Origin: an uncultured Clostridium sp. | GTDB lineage: Bacteria > Bacillota > Clostridia > Lachnospirales > Lachnospiraceae | Direction of reading: 5' to 3' | Assembly: GCA_902496665.1 (NCBI GenBank) | Contig: CABVBU010000009.1 | Span: 1 to 64,000, forward strand | Length of the DNA: 64,000 nucleotides | In this document: positions 14,924-23,175 of the stretch, in pieces | Layout of the letters: each line of letters opens with the position of its first letter | How positions within the stretch are numbered: position 1 is the stretch's first letter | The notes under the pieces: model-generated | Databases searched by the model: none | Seen by the model: only the letters and a program-made list of their open reading frames with translations | Told to the model about the DNA's origin: nothing | Made by a program: the position numbers and the translations under genes

Positions 14924-16282
14924 CTAGTCTGCCCCGGCATTCGCCAGAATCTTCTTCATCGAAGTTCCATACACGATCACTGAAGCAAGCGGTCCAAGAA
15001 TGTCGGACACCGGTTCCGCGTAGAACGCCGCCTCAGCCTCGAACATCGCGGGAAGCAGGAACAGGGATACGAAGTATGCGCCTTTTCGGAAGAAGGAAAG
15101 CGGCAGGGCAACCTGTACCTGACCAAGGCCGGTGAAACCGTCGACGATCTCGTACTGGAACGCCAGCGGGATGATCGCCAGAGTGAAGATCCGGATCGCC
15201 CGGAGAGCTTCTGCGGCAACCGTCGGATCCGATGTAAAAAGGCGGACAAACAGGTTGCCGCCAGTGCGGGCGAGGATAAAGAGCAAAGTGGTGTACGCTG
15301 CCGCCAGGATAAAGATATACTTCTGGGCACCTTTCACGCGGTCGGTCTTTCCGGCTCCGAAATTGTAGGCAAGAACAGCCTGGGTTCCGCTGGTGATACC
15401 GCCGAGAGGCATGGTGACTACGAGCATGAAGCTCTGGGCAATGGTCGCGCAGGTGATCAGAAGGTCTCCGCGCTCCGCACCGCCGTATTTTTGCAGGATC
15501 GCGTTCATGGTGATAATCATGACGTTATCCATGGCGATGATGATAAATGGGGTAAAGCCGATGGTGAGCACTCTGCGGATCAGCCGCCAGCTGTAACCGC
15601 CGAAGGTGATGCGCACCGGCATATTTTTTCCGAACAGTGTCTTTAGGACGAAAGCGCAGCTCGCCATCTGGGAGATGACGGTTGCGGCGGCGGCACCGGA
15701 GACGCCCATATGGAATCCGAAGATAAACACAGGATCCAGAGCAATATTCAGCACCGCGCCGATGATAACGGAGTACATGCCGGTCTTTGCGAATCCCTGA
15801 CAGATGATAAACTGGTTCATGCCTGTGGACATCAGGGCGAACACGGTTCCTGTCAGGTAGACTGAAAAATAGGCGTTCGCGTAGGGCAGTGTGATATCGC
15901 TGGCACCGAAATACCGCAGCATCGGAATTCGAATCGGGTAGATGCAGGCCACCATGAGGATGGAACATACTGCCAGCATGAGGAAACAGTTGGCAAGGAT
16001 CCGCTCGGCGGCCTTTTTATCGCTTTGTCCCATCTTCATGCTCATAAGCGGGGCACCGCCGATTCCTACGAGAAAAGCGACGGAGCCGACCATAGTGACT
16101 ACCGGACCGCAGACACCGGCCCCCGCCAGTGCCATATCGCCGGAGCCGGGGATATTTCCGATATACATGCGGTCTACGATACTGTAAAGGACGCTGACAA
16201 ACTGTGCCAGCATACTGGGAATTGCGATCCGGACGACGAGCTTTTTTATGTCGTCACGGCCGAGATCATTTTCTGCAGCCAT
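14924..16282 (-). CDS. MATE family efflux transporter
   Basis: A 452-residue inner-membrane antiporter of the multidrug and toxic compound extrusion family, with about 12 hydrophobic segments in two halves. DRMYIGNIPGSGDMALAGAG near the start and NFGAGKTDRVK in the second half are family hallmarks. The start at 16282 follows GGAGAG; in-frame codons upstream run into the promoter. The substrate is unknown. It is divergent from bioY, and its leader has a hairpin close to the predicted transcript start. Confidence 0.92.
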   Translation of the reverse strand: MAAENDLGRDDIKKLVVRIAIPSMLAQFVSVLYSIVDRMYIGNIPGSGDMALAGAGVCGPVVTMVGSVAFLVGIGGAPLMSMKMGQSDKKAAERILANCFLMLAVCSILMVACIYPIRIPMLRYFGASDITLPYANAYFSVYLTGTVFALMSTGMNQFIICQGFAKTGMYSVIIGAVLNIALDPVFIFGFHMGVSGAAAATVISQMASCAFVLKTLFGKNMPVRITFGGYSWRLIRRVLTIGFTPFIIIAMDNVMIITMNAILQKYGGAERGDLLITCATIAQSFMLVVTMPLGGITSGTQAVLAYNFGAGKTDRVKGAQKYIFILAAAYTTLLFILARTGGNLFVRLFTSDPTVAAEALRAIRIFTLAIIPLAFQYEIVDGFTGLGQVQVALPLSFFRKGAYFVSLFLLPAMFEAEAAFYAEPVSDILGPLASVIVYGTSMKKILANAGAD

Positions 16283-16379
16283 AATAAAACTCTCCTTATG
16301 CCCGGTATATACAAACGAATGCACCGCGTCGGTGATGTATGCGGACACTGCTGTGTACGGATAACGGGTAAATGCTAAA

Positions 16380-16443
16380 GTCCCCACTTTGATGGTGAGG
16401 GGACAAGTATATAGAGTATAGCATGTTTTCTCGGACGGGTAAA
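16380..16443 (-). promoter_or_regulatory. MATE promoter with 5'-end hairpin
   Basis: On the minus strand, -35 TTTACC (16443-16438), 17-bp spacer, -10 TATACT (16420-16415). The transcript then begins with a hairpin pairing GTCCCC with GGGGAC (16404-16380). The leader is about 120 nt. A riboswitch is possible, since several guanidine classes control exporters, but no known consensus was recognised. Confidence 0.55.
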
Positions 16444-16481
16444 TGGCGTACAGGAAGATTATAGGCGAAAAGAAAAGAAAA

Positions 16482-16534
16482 TGTAAACCGAATGATAAAT
16501 ATGGGTTGACAAACAAGTGGAATCTGCGTATGAT
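16482..16534 (+). promoter_or_regulatory. bioY promoter with BirA-type operator
   Basis: -35 TTGACA (16506-16511), 17-bp spacer, -10 TATGAT (16529-16534). The half-sites TGTAAACC (16482-16489) and GGTTGACA (16504-16511) are inverted and 14 bases apart, matching the layout of biotin-repressor (BirA) operators in Firmicutes. The right half-site covers the -35 box, so BirA-biotinyl-AMP would block transcription when biotin is plentiful. Confidence 0.75.
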
Positions 16535-16654
16535 AGGAAAAGAATCGATCAGAACAATTCCATTTTATGATATGCGTACCGGAATGCAGAATTTGAGAAT
16601 GATGGAATTCAAGATCCGGCGGCAGAAATGATGGATGTTGGGAGGAAAACAAAG

Positions 16655-17209
16655 ATGGAAAAGACAACAGCAAAACATATGTCCACCGCACAGATGACGG
16701 TGACAGCACTTATGACAGCGATCACCTGTATCCTGGCACCGATGGCGCTTCCGATTCCGATCAGCCCGGTACCGATCAGCCTGACAAACCTTGTCATCTT
16801 CTTTATGGCGTATATTCTCGGAATGAAGCTTTCCGTAGCGAGCTATGTATTATACCTGCTCTTAGGAACAGTAGGACTTCCGGTATTCTCCGGATTTACC
16901 GGCGGTGTCGGCAAGCTTCTCGGACCGACCGGCGGCTACCTGATCGGATTTATCTTTCTGGCAGCGATCGCAGGTTTCTTCGTTGAGAAGTTCCCGGCAA
17001 AGATCTACATGCATGTAGTCGGAATGATCATCGGAATGGTGATCTGCTATATCTTCGGAACCGCATGGCTTGCGGGACAGCTCGGAATGAGCTTCGTGGC
17101 AGCTCTCGGCGTCGGTGTTATCCCGTATCTTCCGGGTGACACAGCGAAGATCATCATTGCGATCATTGCGGGGCCGCAGATCCGCAAGACGGTTTCCAGA
17201 TTTATGTAA
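16655..17209 (+). CDS. bioY: Biotin transporter BioY (ECF S component)
   Basis: A 184-residue integral membrane protein with about six helices. It is the substrate-binding subunit of an energy-coupling-factor biotin importer. Family features are the Pro-rich LPIPISPVPISLTNL segment near the first helix, GLPVFSGFTGGVGKLLGPTGGYLIGF, and the C-terminal LPGDTAKIIIA. The start at 16655 is 9 bases after GGAGG. EcfA/EcfT genes are not in the window, so it probably shares the common ECF module. The operator upstream supports biotin as the ligand. Confidence 0.94.
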   Translation: MEKTTAKHMSTAQMTVTALMTAITCILAPMALPIPISPVPISLTNLVIFFMAYILGMKLSVASYVLYLLLGTVGLPVFSGFTGGVGKLLGPTGGYLIGFIFLAAIAGFFVEKFPAKIYMHVVGMIIGMVICYIFGTAWLAGQLGMSFVAALGVGVIPYLPGDTAKIIIAIIAGPQIRKTVSRFM

Positions 17210-17263
17210 GCTGGAACATATAGAATAAGGTATTTCATAAAAATTCATACATCCTAAATAAAG

Positions 17264-17309
17264 ATTCACAGCGAAGATCATAGAAAATGATCTGCTGTGA
17301 ATTTTTATT
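17264..17309 (+). terminator. Terminator after bioY
   Basis: A stem of about 15 bp (ATTCACAGC with GCTGTGAAT, continued by AGATCA with TGATCT) followed by TTTTTATTT. Confidence 0.9.
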
Positions 17310-17467
17310 TATGTTGAGAAACGTACAACGCCGGCTTCTTATAGTTGATATAAGCATAGTATGCTGGCATTTATTAGCGTATGAACAAATTATTTATAAG
17401 CAGCACAAATATATATTCCGACCGACAGAACAAAATCCTAAAACTGTCGAAAAAACATAGAAAAATC

Positions 17468-17568
17468 TTGACATTTGCCCCTAAAACTCGTTATGATATT
17501 GTCTGCACTATACTGATAGGTTAGTTGTCTGGAACCCGTAGAAAAGTCTGCATCCGCAGACCTTTTTT
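17468..17568 (+). promoter_or_regulatory. Promoter and attenuator-like leader of the nucleoside operon
   Basis: -35 TTGACA (17468-17473), 18-bp spacer, -10 TATGAT (17492-17497). About 45 bases of leader follow, with a possible GGTT/AACC hairpin (17519-17536), then an intrinsic terminator: GTCTGC-ATCC-GCAGAC (17546-17561) and six T. Because the terminator stands between promoter and gene, the leader probably controls read-through. It does not fit the purine riboswitch consensus I know. The remainder of 17310-17688 shows no gene. Confidence 0.6.
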
Positions 17569-17688
17569 GTTTAACCAGGAAAGCTCAAAGAGACTTCCTA
17601 TTGAGCAAAAAGGCGGAGAGATTTTGACCGGACTGCCGTGAAGGGCTCTGCATCCAGCCCGCATAGGTATAGTGGAGGAGGAAACACC

Positions 17689-19005
17689 ATGAAATCAGTT
17701 CATGAAGCATTAGATCAGATCCTTCCGGAGATCATCGCAATGAGCGAGGACATTTACTGTCATCCAGAGCTTGGATTTAAGGAGTTCAGAACAAGAAAAA
17801 AGGCGATCGAGGCACTCGACAAGGCCGGGATCCCGCATGAGGATGTCGCGTACACGGGAATCCGGGCAGTCTTAGATTCCGGAAAGCCGGGGCCGAATAT
17901 CGGCCTGATCACGGAATTCGACGCGGTTCCGACCTTCGGACATCCGTACGCCAGTGAGGACAGCTGCGCAGCCCATACCTGCGGCCACTACGGTCAGCTG
18001 GGCGTTATGATGAGCTTATTCTTAGCAATTAAAGATTCCGGTATGTTAAAGGATCTCTGCGGAAAGGTCACACTTCTCGTGACACCGGCGGAGGAGTTCT
18101 GCGACATGGATTACCGCAAGGAACTTATTAAGGAAGGAAAGATCTCCCACCCGTCAGGAAAGCAGGAGATGATCGCAACAGGCATCTTTGATGATGTGGA
18201 CATCATGTTATCCTGCCATGCTATGGGAATCGATATGACGAAATATCATGCGGAGATCGGTTCCAGCTTAAACGGCTTTATCATGAAGCGTGCGATCTTC
18301 ACTGGTAAAGCGTCCCACGCAGGAGCAAACCCGGAAGGCGGTGTGAACGCGCTCAACGCGGTAAACCTTGCCATGACAGGAATCAATTTCCTGAGAGAGA
18401 CCTTCCGCGCAGATGATGCGATCCGCGTTCATTTCTATGTGCCGGAAGGTGGTCAGTCCGTCAATACGGTTCCGGGAAGAACACAGCTTGAGATGTATGT
18501 CCGGGCGAAGACGGTTCCGGCGATCTTTGAGACAAACGCAAAAGTGACCCGCGCGATCCGTGCCGGCGCTCTTGCCATCAACTGCGATCTTGAGATCCAG
18601 GATACACCGGGATATTTCCCGCTCCATCAGGACGAGAACCTGACAGAGCTTGTGAAGAAACACATTTTAGATTATATCGATGAGAGCATGATCGCCCAGG
18701 GAACCCACGGCTTCGCTTCCGGAGATATGGGAGACTTATCCCTTATGTGGCCGATCGTTGAGATCGGTGTTGCCGGATTTGAGGGCAGCATCCACGGAAA
18801 AGATTTTAAGACGGCGGATCCGGAGCAGGCATACTGTGTCCCGGCTCATTATTTTGCAGATACCGTGGAAGATCTCTTATCCGACGGCGGTGCGTCCGCG
18901 TGGAAGATTAAAGAGGCGTTCAAGCCGGTGATGAACAAGAAAAATTATCTGGAAACTCTGGATAGTTTGAATAAATCAACTTTTTACGAAAAGGAGAACA
19001 ACTAA
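17689..19005 (+). CDS. M20-family amidohydrolase
   Basis: A 438-residue metal-dependent amidase/peptidase of the M20 (AbgB-like) group, presumably cytosolic. HPELGFKE near the start, ITEFDAVPTFGHP, CGHYGQLG and VTPAEEF supply the usual metal and catalytic positions, and GKASHAG begins the dimerisation domain. The start at 17689 follows GGAGGAGG. It is the first gene of the nucleoside-import operon, 2 bases before the BMP lipoprotein gene, so it may process the imported compound; the substrate is unknown. Confidence 0.85.
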   Translation: MKSVHEALDQILPEIIAMSEDIYCHPELGFKEFRTRKKAIEALDKAGIPHEDVAYTGIRAVLDSGKPGPNIGLITEFDAVPTFGHPYASEDSCAAHTCGHYGQLGVMMSLFLAIKDSGMLKDLCGKVTLLVTPAEEFCDMDYRKELIKEGKISHPSGKQEMIATGIFDDVDIMLSCHAMGIDMTKYHAEIGSSLNGFIMKRAIFTGKASHAGANPEGGVNALNAVNLAMTGINFLRETFRADDAIRVHFYVPEGGQSVNTVPGRTQLEMYVRAKTVPAIFETNAKVTRAIRAGALAINCDLEIQDTPGYFPLHQDENLTELVKKHILDYIDESMIAQGTHGFASGDMGDLSLMWPIVEIGVAGFEGSIHGKDFKTADPEQAYCVPAHYFADTVEDLLSDGGASAWKIKEAFKPVMNKKNYLETLDSLNKSTFYEKENN

Positions 19006-19007
19006 TT

Positions 19008-20183
19008 ATGAAAAAGAAATTCTTATGCAGCACACTTGCAATGGCGATGGCAGCTTCCATGCTGTTCGGATGCGCAAGCGAGAGCAAGACCGAGACAACC
19101 GCAGCAGCAGGCGAGACAACCGTAGCAGCAGCTGAGACAACTGCAGAGGCAGCAAAGGCTGAGACAAATGGCGAGAAGTTAAAAGTAACACTTCTTGTTA
19201 CCGGTTCCTTTGGCGATAAGGCATTCAACGACTCCGCACAGGCTGGTATGGAAAAGCTTGAGGCTGAGCTTGGCGACAAGGTTGAAGTAAACATGGTCGA
19301 GATGGGCAGCGACAAGACAAAGTTCGAAGGTTCCATGTTAGACGCTTGTGAGTCCGATGCAGACCTTATCATCACAGGTCTCTGGGACATGAAGGAGATC
19401 ACAGAGAAGGTTGCTCAGGAGTTCCCGGAGAAGAAGTTTATCATCTTCGATACAGATGTTGACTACACGATCGGTGACTTAAGCAACGTATACTCCATGA
19501 GCTATAAGCAGAACGAGGGCGCATTCCTTGCAGGCGTTCTTGCAGCAAGTGCGACAAAATCTGATATGGAATACGCAAACGAGGATAACGTCATCGGTTT
19601 CGTAGGCGCAAAGGACACAGCAGCCGTTATCAATGACTCTGCAGTAGGCTTCATTGAGGGCGCTCAGTTCGTAGATCCGGATGTGAAGGTACTTGTTTCC
19701 TATGTTGGTTCCTATGTTGACTCCGCAACAGCAAAAGAGCTTGCGATCACTCAGTACTCCAACGGCGCTGATGTTGTATTCGTAGCAGCAGGTCCGGCTT
19801 CCGTAGGTGTTATCGAGGCAGCCGCAGAAAGCAAGAAGTACTGCATCGGCGTTGACTCTGACCAGGCACTTGCTTATGAGGGCAAGGACGAGGCAAACTT
19901 CATCATCTCTTCCGCAATCAAGGGCGTTGGCGACAGCATCTACAATGCGGTAGAGAAGGCAGTTGACGGAACACTTCCGTACGGTGAGTACCAGATCCTC
20001 GGCATTGAGGACGGCGTTGTAGGCCTTGCTGACAACGATATTTACCAGTCTGTTGTATCCGACGATGCGAAGAAGGCAGTTGAGGATGCAAAAGAGAAGC
20101 TGCTCGCAGGCGAGGTTACCGTTGATTCCGCTTATGGTATGGATGAGGCAACTCTGAAGGGAATCATCAACGGAGCTCAGTAA
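19008..20183 (+). CDS. BMP-family nucleoside-binding lipoprotein
   Basis: A 391-residue substrate-binding lipoprotein of the BMP/PnrA family, which binds purine or pyrimidine nucleosides. The signal peptide ends in a lipobox (LFGC, Cys22), followed by a Thr/Ala/Glu-rich linker (about 25-55). VLVTGSFGDKAFNDSAQAGME is the hallmark N-terminal stretch, and the PDVKVLVSYVGSY and GADVVF segments are also conserved. It lies just before a structured RNA region and the ATPase and permease genes of the same importer. Confidence 0.93.
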   Translation: MKKKFLCSTLAMAMAASMLFGCASESKTETTAAAGETTVAAAETTAEAAKAETNGEKLKVTLLVTGSFGDKAFNDSAQAGMEKLEAELGDKVEVNMVEMGSDKTKFEGSMLDACESDADLIITGLWDMKEITEKVAQEFPEKKFIIFDTDVDYTIGDLSNVYSMSYKQNEGAFLAGVLAASATKSDMEYANEDNVIGFVGAKDTAAVINDSAVGFIEGAQFVDPDVKVLVSYVGSYVDSATAKELAITQYSNGADVVFVAAGPASVGVIEAAAESKKYCIGVDSDQALAYEGKDEANFIISSAIKGVGDSIYNAVEKAVDGTLPYGEYQILGIEDGVVGLADNDIYQSVVSDDAKKAVEDAKEKLLAGEVTVDSAYGMDEATLKGIINGAQ

Positions 20184-20337
20184 ACCCCATCTCCAGTTGA
20201 GACATGCACCGGATCGGGCGTAGAAAGGTGTTGCAAGCTTGCTTGCATAAGCCTTTTTACGTTCGATCTGGTATATGGGCAACGCCCATAGCTTCTTGTT
20301 TTCATGTCAATGAAAACAAGAAGAGGCATGTCGGGGT
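20184..20337 (+). ncRNA. Candidate structured RNA between lipoprotein and ATPase genes
   Basis: Beginning at the base after the lipoprotein stop codon, the sequence folds into one closed structure. Outer helix: ACCCC (20184-20188) with GGGGT (20333-20337), then a 12-nt bulge, then GACATGC (20201-20207) with GCATGTC (20326-20332). Inside are a 20-bp helix (20209-20228 with 20252-20271, four or five G-U pairs) capped by a TGCAAG/CTTGCA hairpin; TATGGGC-AAC-GCCCATA (20274-20290); and a 13-bp hairpin (20292-20304 with 20311-20323). Bases 20338-20576 add only a GCCCGG/CCGGGC hairpin. Confidence 0.7.
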
Positions 20338-20576
20338 AGCGAGTATATGTCTCCTGTATTCACGCGGAGAAAACCGTGATATGATGTTTTTGCCCGGTTC
20401 CCGGAACATCTGGGGCCGGGCAGGACGCCGTATCGCAGCTTCGCGAATCGCAGGAGATTTTTACATTTACGCGGGCGCAGTCCAATGTCCGCATTTGCAA
20501 TATATTTGCGACTCAGGCAGTTATGAACAAAAACCAGTTTTACAGGCAGACAAAGATGCCTTACTTGGAGGAAACA

Positions 20577-22133
20577 ATGGAGCAGGAGATCATTTTAGAG
20601 GCCCGGAACATCACAAAAGTCTATCCGGGCGGCGTTGTGGCAAACCATAATGTCAATCTGCAGATCAAAAAGGGTGAGATCCATGCCCTCGTCGGCGAAA
20701 ACGGCGCGGGAAAATCCACTTTGATGAAGATGCTGTTTGGCATGCTGGCACCGACGGAAGGCCAGATCTTCGTGGATGGAAAAGAAGTACACTTCTCATC
20801 ATCCAGCGATGCGATCGCGGCCGGACTCGGCATGGTACACCAGCATTTTATGCAGGTTCCGTCCATGACTGTTGCGGAGAACCTGATTCTCGGCGCGGAG
20901 ACAGGAACTGTATTTAAAGTAGACCGGAAAGAGGCGGTGAGGATCACCACGGAGCTTTCCGACAAATACAATCTGAAGGTAGAGGCGAAGGAAAAAGTCG
21001 AGGACATTTCTCTTGCCATGCGTCAGAAGCTTGAGATCTTAAAGGCACTTTACCGGGGTGCCCATATTCTGATCCTGGACGAGCCGACAGCCGTGCTGAC
21101 ACCACAGGAAACAGAAGAATTATTTGAACAGTTAAAACTGTTAAGAGAAAACGGCCACACGATCATCTTTATCTCCCACAAATTAAACGAAGTCAAGGCA
21201 CTCTGCAACCGCATGACGATCCTCCGGGACGGAAAGACCATGGGAACATACGAGATCTCCGATCTTGATGAACAGGAGATCTCCCGCCTGATGGTTGGCC
21301 GCGATGTCAGCCTGGATATTGAAAAGGAAGAGATGGAGCCAGGAAAGACCGTATTCTCCGTGAAAGATATGGTCTACGTGGACCAGTTCGGAAAGACGAG
21401 ACTGGACCATGTTTCCTTCTCTATCAAAGAAGGACAGATCTTAGGAATCGCCGGAATCGACGGAAACGGCCAGTCAGAGCTCGTGGAAGCCATTGTCGGA
21501 ACCTTAAAACAGCAGCAGGGAACCATCACCATGAACGGAAAGGACATCTCCAATGCCCCGGTGCTCGCGCGCCAGGAAGCGGGAATCTCCCATGTTTCCG
21601 AGGACCGTATGAAATTCGGCACGGCTCCGAAGCTTTCCCTGGAGGACAACGCGATCTCCAAGGTCTACTATACCGATCAATTAAAGACCCACGGACTCCT
21701 GGACAGTAAAAAAATCAGCGAGTTTACGAACCGGATCTTAAAAGAGTTCCTTGTAAAATTCGATAACTCCAAGCAGTCCATCGCGGAGCTCTCCGGCGGT
21801 AACGTCCAGAAGGTCGTTGTGGGACGTGAGTTCGATTATGAACCGGATCTTCTGATCATGAACCAGCCGACCAGAGGTATCGATGTCGGCGCCATTGAGT
21901 TTATCAGAAAGAAGATCGTGGACATGAGAAGCAGAAAGAAAGCGATCCTGCTTGTATCTGCGGATCTGAGCGAGATCCTTTCCCTGAGTGATACGATCCT
22001 CGTCATGCATGAGGGCCGCATCGTTGGACATATCTCCGATGTGAAGAAGACGTCGGAGAACGAGCTCGGTCTCTACATGCTGGGCGTAAAAGAAGACTCA
22101 AAAGAGCAGATCGGAGGTGCTTACTGTGAATAA
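20577..22133 (+). CDS. Nucleoside ABC importer, double ATPase subunit
   Basis: A 518-residue protein with two fused ABC domains, as in RbsA and NupA/YufO-type importers. NBD1 is complete (GENGAGKST Walker A, LDEPTAVLTP Walker B). NBD2 has GIDGNGQSE instead of a canonical Walker A and NQPTRGID instead of DEPT, the normal asymmetry of this family. The start at 20577 follows GGAGG. It powers uptake of nucleosides delivered by the BMP lipoprotein encoded upstream and overlaps the first permease gene. Confidence 0.93.
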   Translation: MEQEIILEARNITKVYPGGVVANHNVNLQIKKGEIHALVGENGAGKSTLMKMLFGMLAPTEGQIFVDGKEVHFSSSSDAIAAGLGMVHQHFMQVPSMTVAENLILGAETGTVFKVDRKEAVRITTELSDKYNLKVEAKEKVEDISLAMRQKLEILKALYRGAHILILDEPTAVLTPQETEELFEQLKLLRENGHTIIFISHKLNEVKALCNRMTILRDGKTMGTYEISDLDEQEISRLMVGRDVSLDIEKEEMEPGKTVFSVKDMVYVDQFGKTRLDHVSFSIKEGQILGIAGIDGNGQSELVEAIVGTLKQQQGTITMNGKDISNAPVLARQEAGISHVSEDRMKFGTAPKLSLEDNAISKVYYTDQLKTHGLLDSKKISEFTNRILKEFLVKFDNSKQSIAELSGGNVQKVVVGREFDYEPDLLIMNQPTRGIDVGAIEFIRKKIVDMRSRKKAILLVSADLSEILSLSDTILVMHEGRIVGHISDVKKTSENELGLYMLGVKEDSKEQIGGAYCE

Positions 22134-23172
22134 AAAATTTACCATCGTAAGACTTCTCTGCGCGTTCGGCATTGCCATCGCCTTGTCGGTGGCGGTGATC
22201 TTTGCAGTCAGCGAGGAGCCGGTGACCGCGATTTACAACCTGTTTTTAGGACCGCTGCAGTCCAAACGTCACTTTTTTGAAGTGTTTGCCAGCAGCGTGC
22301 CGTTGATCTTCACAGGACTTGCCCTGGGATTGGTGTTCAAGTCCGGCAACTTCTCCATGATCGCGGACGCATGTCTCTACACGGGCGCTGTCGTGACAGC
22401 GGCTCTTGCCATCAAGACATCCCTGCCGTTCGCAGTACACCCGATCGTGATCATGATCGCGGCTGCGGCTGTGGGCGGACTCATCGGAAGTATCCCAGCA
22501 CTCTTAAAGGTGTATTTCCACACGAATGAGCTGGTAACTTCCTTAATGTTCAACTATGTGTTCTTCTACCTTGGGATCTACAACGTGACGAAGTTCCTTG
22601 CGGACCGTGAGGCGGGAACCTTTGCATCGAAGAAATACCAGGCGACAGCGTCTCTCGGAAAGCTGATCTCCGGAACGAACTTCCATGTGGGATATCTCAT
22701 TGCCATCGCGGCAGTGATCCTGTTATATATTCTTGTATACAAGACAAAATTCGGATATGAGGTGCGCATCTCCGGAAGTAACCCGGAATTTGCGAAGTAT
22801 TCCGGAATCCGTACCAGCCGTGTCATCATCATGACTCAGGTCATTGCTGGTGCCGTTGCAGGTCTCGGCGGCGCAGTCGAGCAGATGGGAATGTACCAGC
22901 GTTTCAACTGGCAGGATTCTCCGTCCTATGCATGGGACGGTGTTATCATCGCGATCCTGTCCGGCAACAACCCGAAGATGGTGCCGTTTGCGGCATTCTT
23001 CCTGGCATACATCCGTGTCGGCGCGGACCTGATGTCCAGACGTTCCGATGTCCAGAACGAGCTGGTGTCCATCATCCAGGCGGTTCTAATCCTGTTTGTG
23101 ACGGCCGAGCGGTTCATGGCAGGCTGGAAACAGCGCGAGGAAGCGAAAAAAGCACTGAAAGGGGAGGCGTAA
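22126..23172 (+). CDS. Nucleoside ABC importer permease 1
   Basis: A 348-residue inner-membrane permease of the BPD_transp_2 group (about 8-10 helices), partner of the BMP-type importer (YufP/NupB-like). The GTG at 22126, 8 bases after GGAGG, is the best start and overlaps the ATPase stop; a GTG at 22117 lies inside that ribosome site. The GLGGAVEQMGMYQRF and VIIAILSGNNP segments are typical of the nucleoside subgroup. Confidence 0.9.
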   Translation: MNKKFTIVRLLCAFGIAIALSVAVIFAVSEEPVTAIYNLFLGPLQSKRHFFEVFASSVPLIFTGLALGLVFKSGNFSMIADACLYTGAVVTAALAIKTSLPFAVHPIVIMIAAAAVGGLIGSIPALLKVYFHTNELVTSLMFNYVFFYLGIYNVTKFLADREAGTFASKKYQATASLGKLISGTNFHVGYLIAIAAVILLYILVYKTKFGYEVRISGSNPEFAKYSGIRTSRVIIMTQVIAGAVAGLGGAVEQMGMYQRFNWQDSPSYAWDGVIIAILSGNNPKMVPFAAFFLAYIRVGADLMSRRSDVQNELVSIIQAVLILFVTAERFMAGWKQREEAKKALKGEA

Positions 23173-23175
23173 CAG

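Noticed and set aside
14755..15135. Plus-strand frame starting in the 14.7-kb inverted repeats
   Set aside because: Most of it is antisense to the well-supported MATE gene and the product has random composition.
16283..16404. Guanidine-class riboswitch in the MATE leader
   Set aside because: The 5' hairpin and the exporter gene suggested it, but no known consensus could be recognised, so only a hairpin leader is reported.
17498..17568. Purine riboswitch before the nucleoside operon
   Set aside because: The genes fit, but the conserved junction and loop bases of the purine aptamer are not found in the short leader.
19479..20282. 267-codon minus-strand frame over the BMP lipoprotein gene
   Set aside because: It is Cys-rich and of low plausibility, lying antisense to a clear gene and across the structured RNA region.
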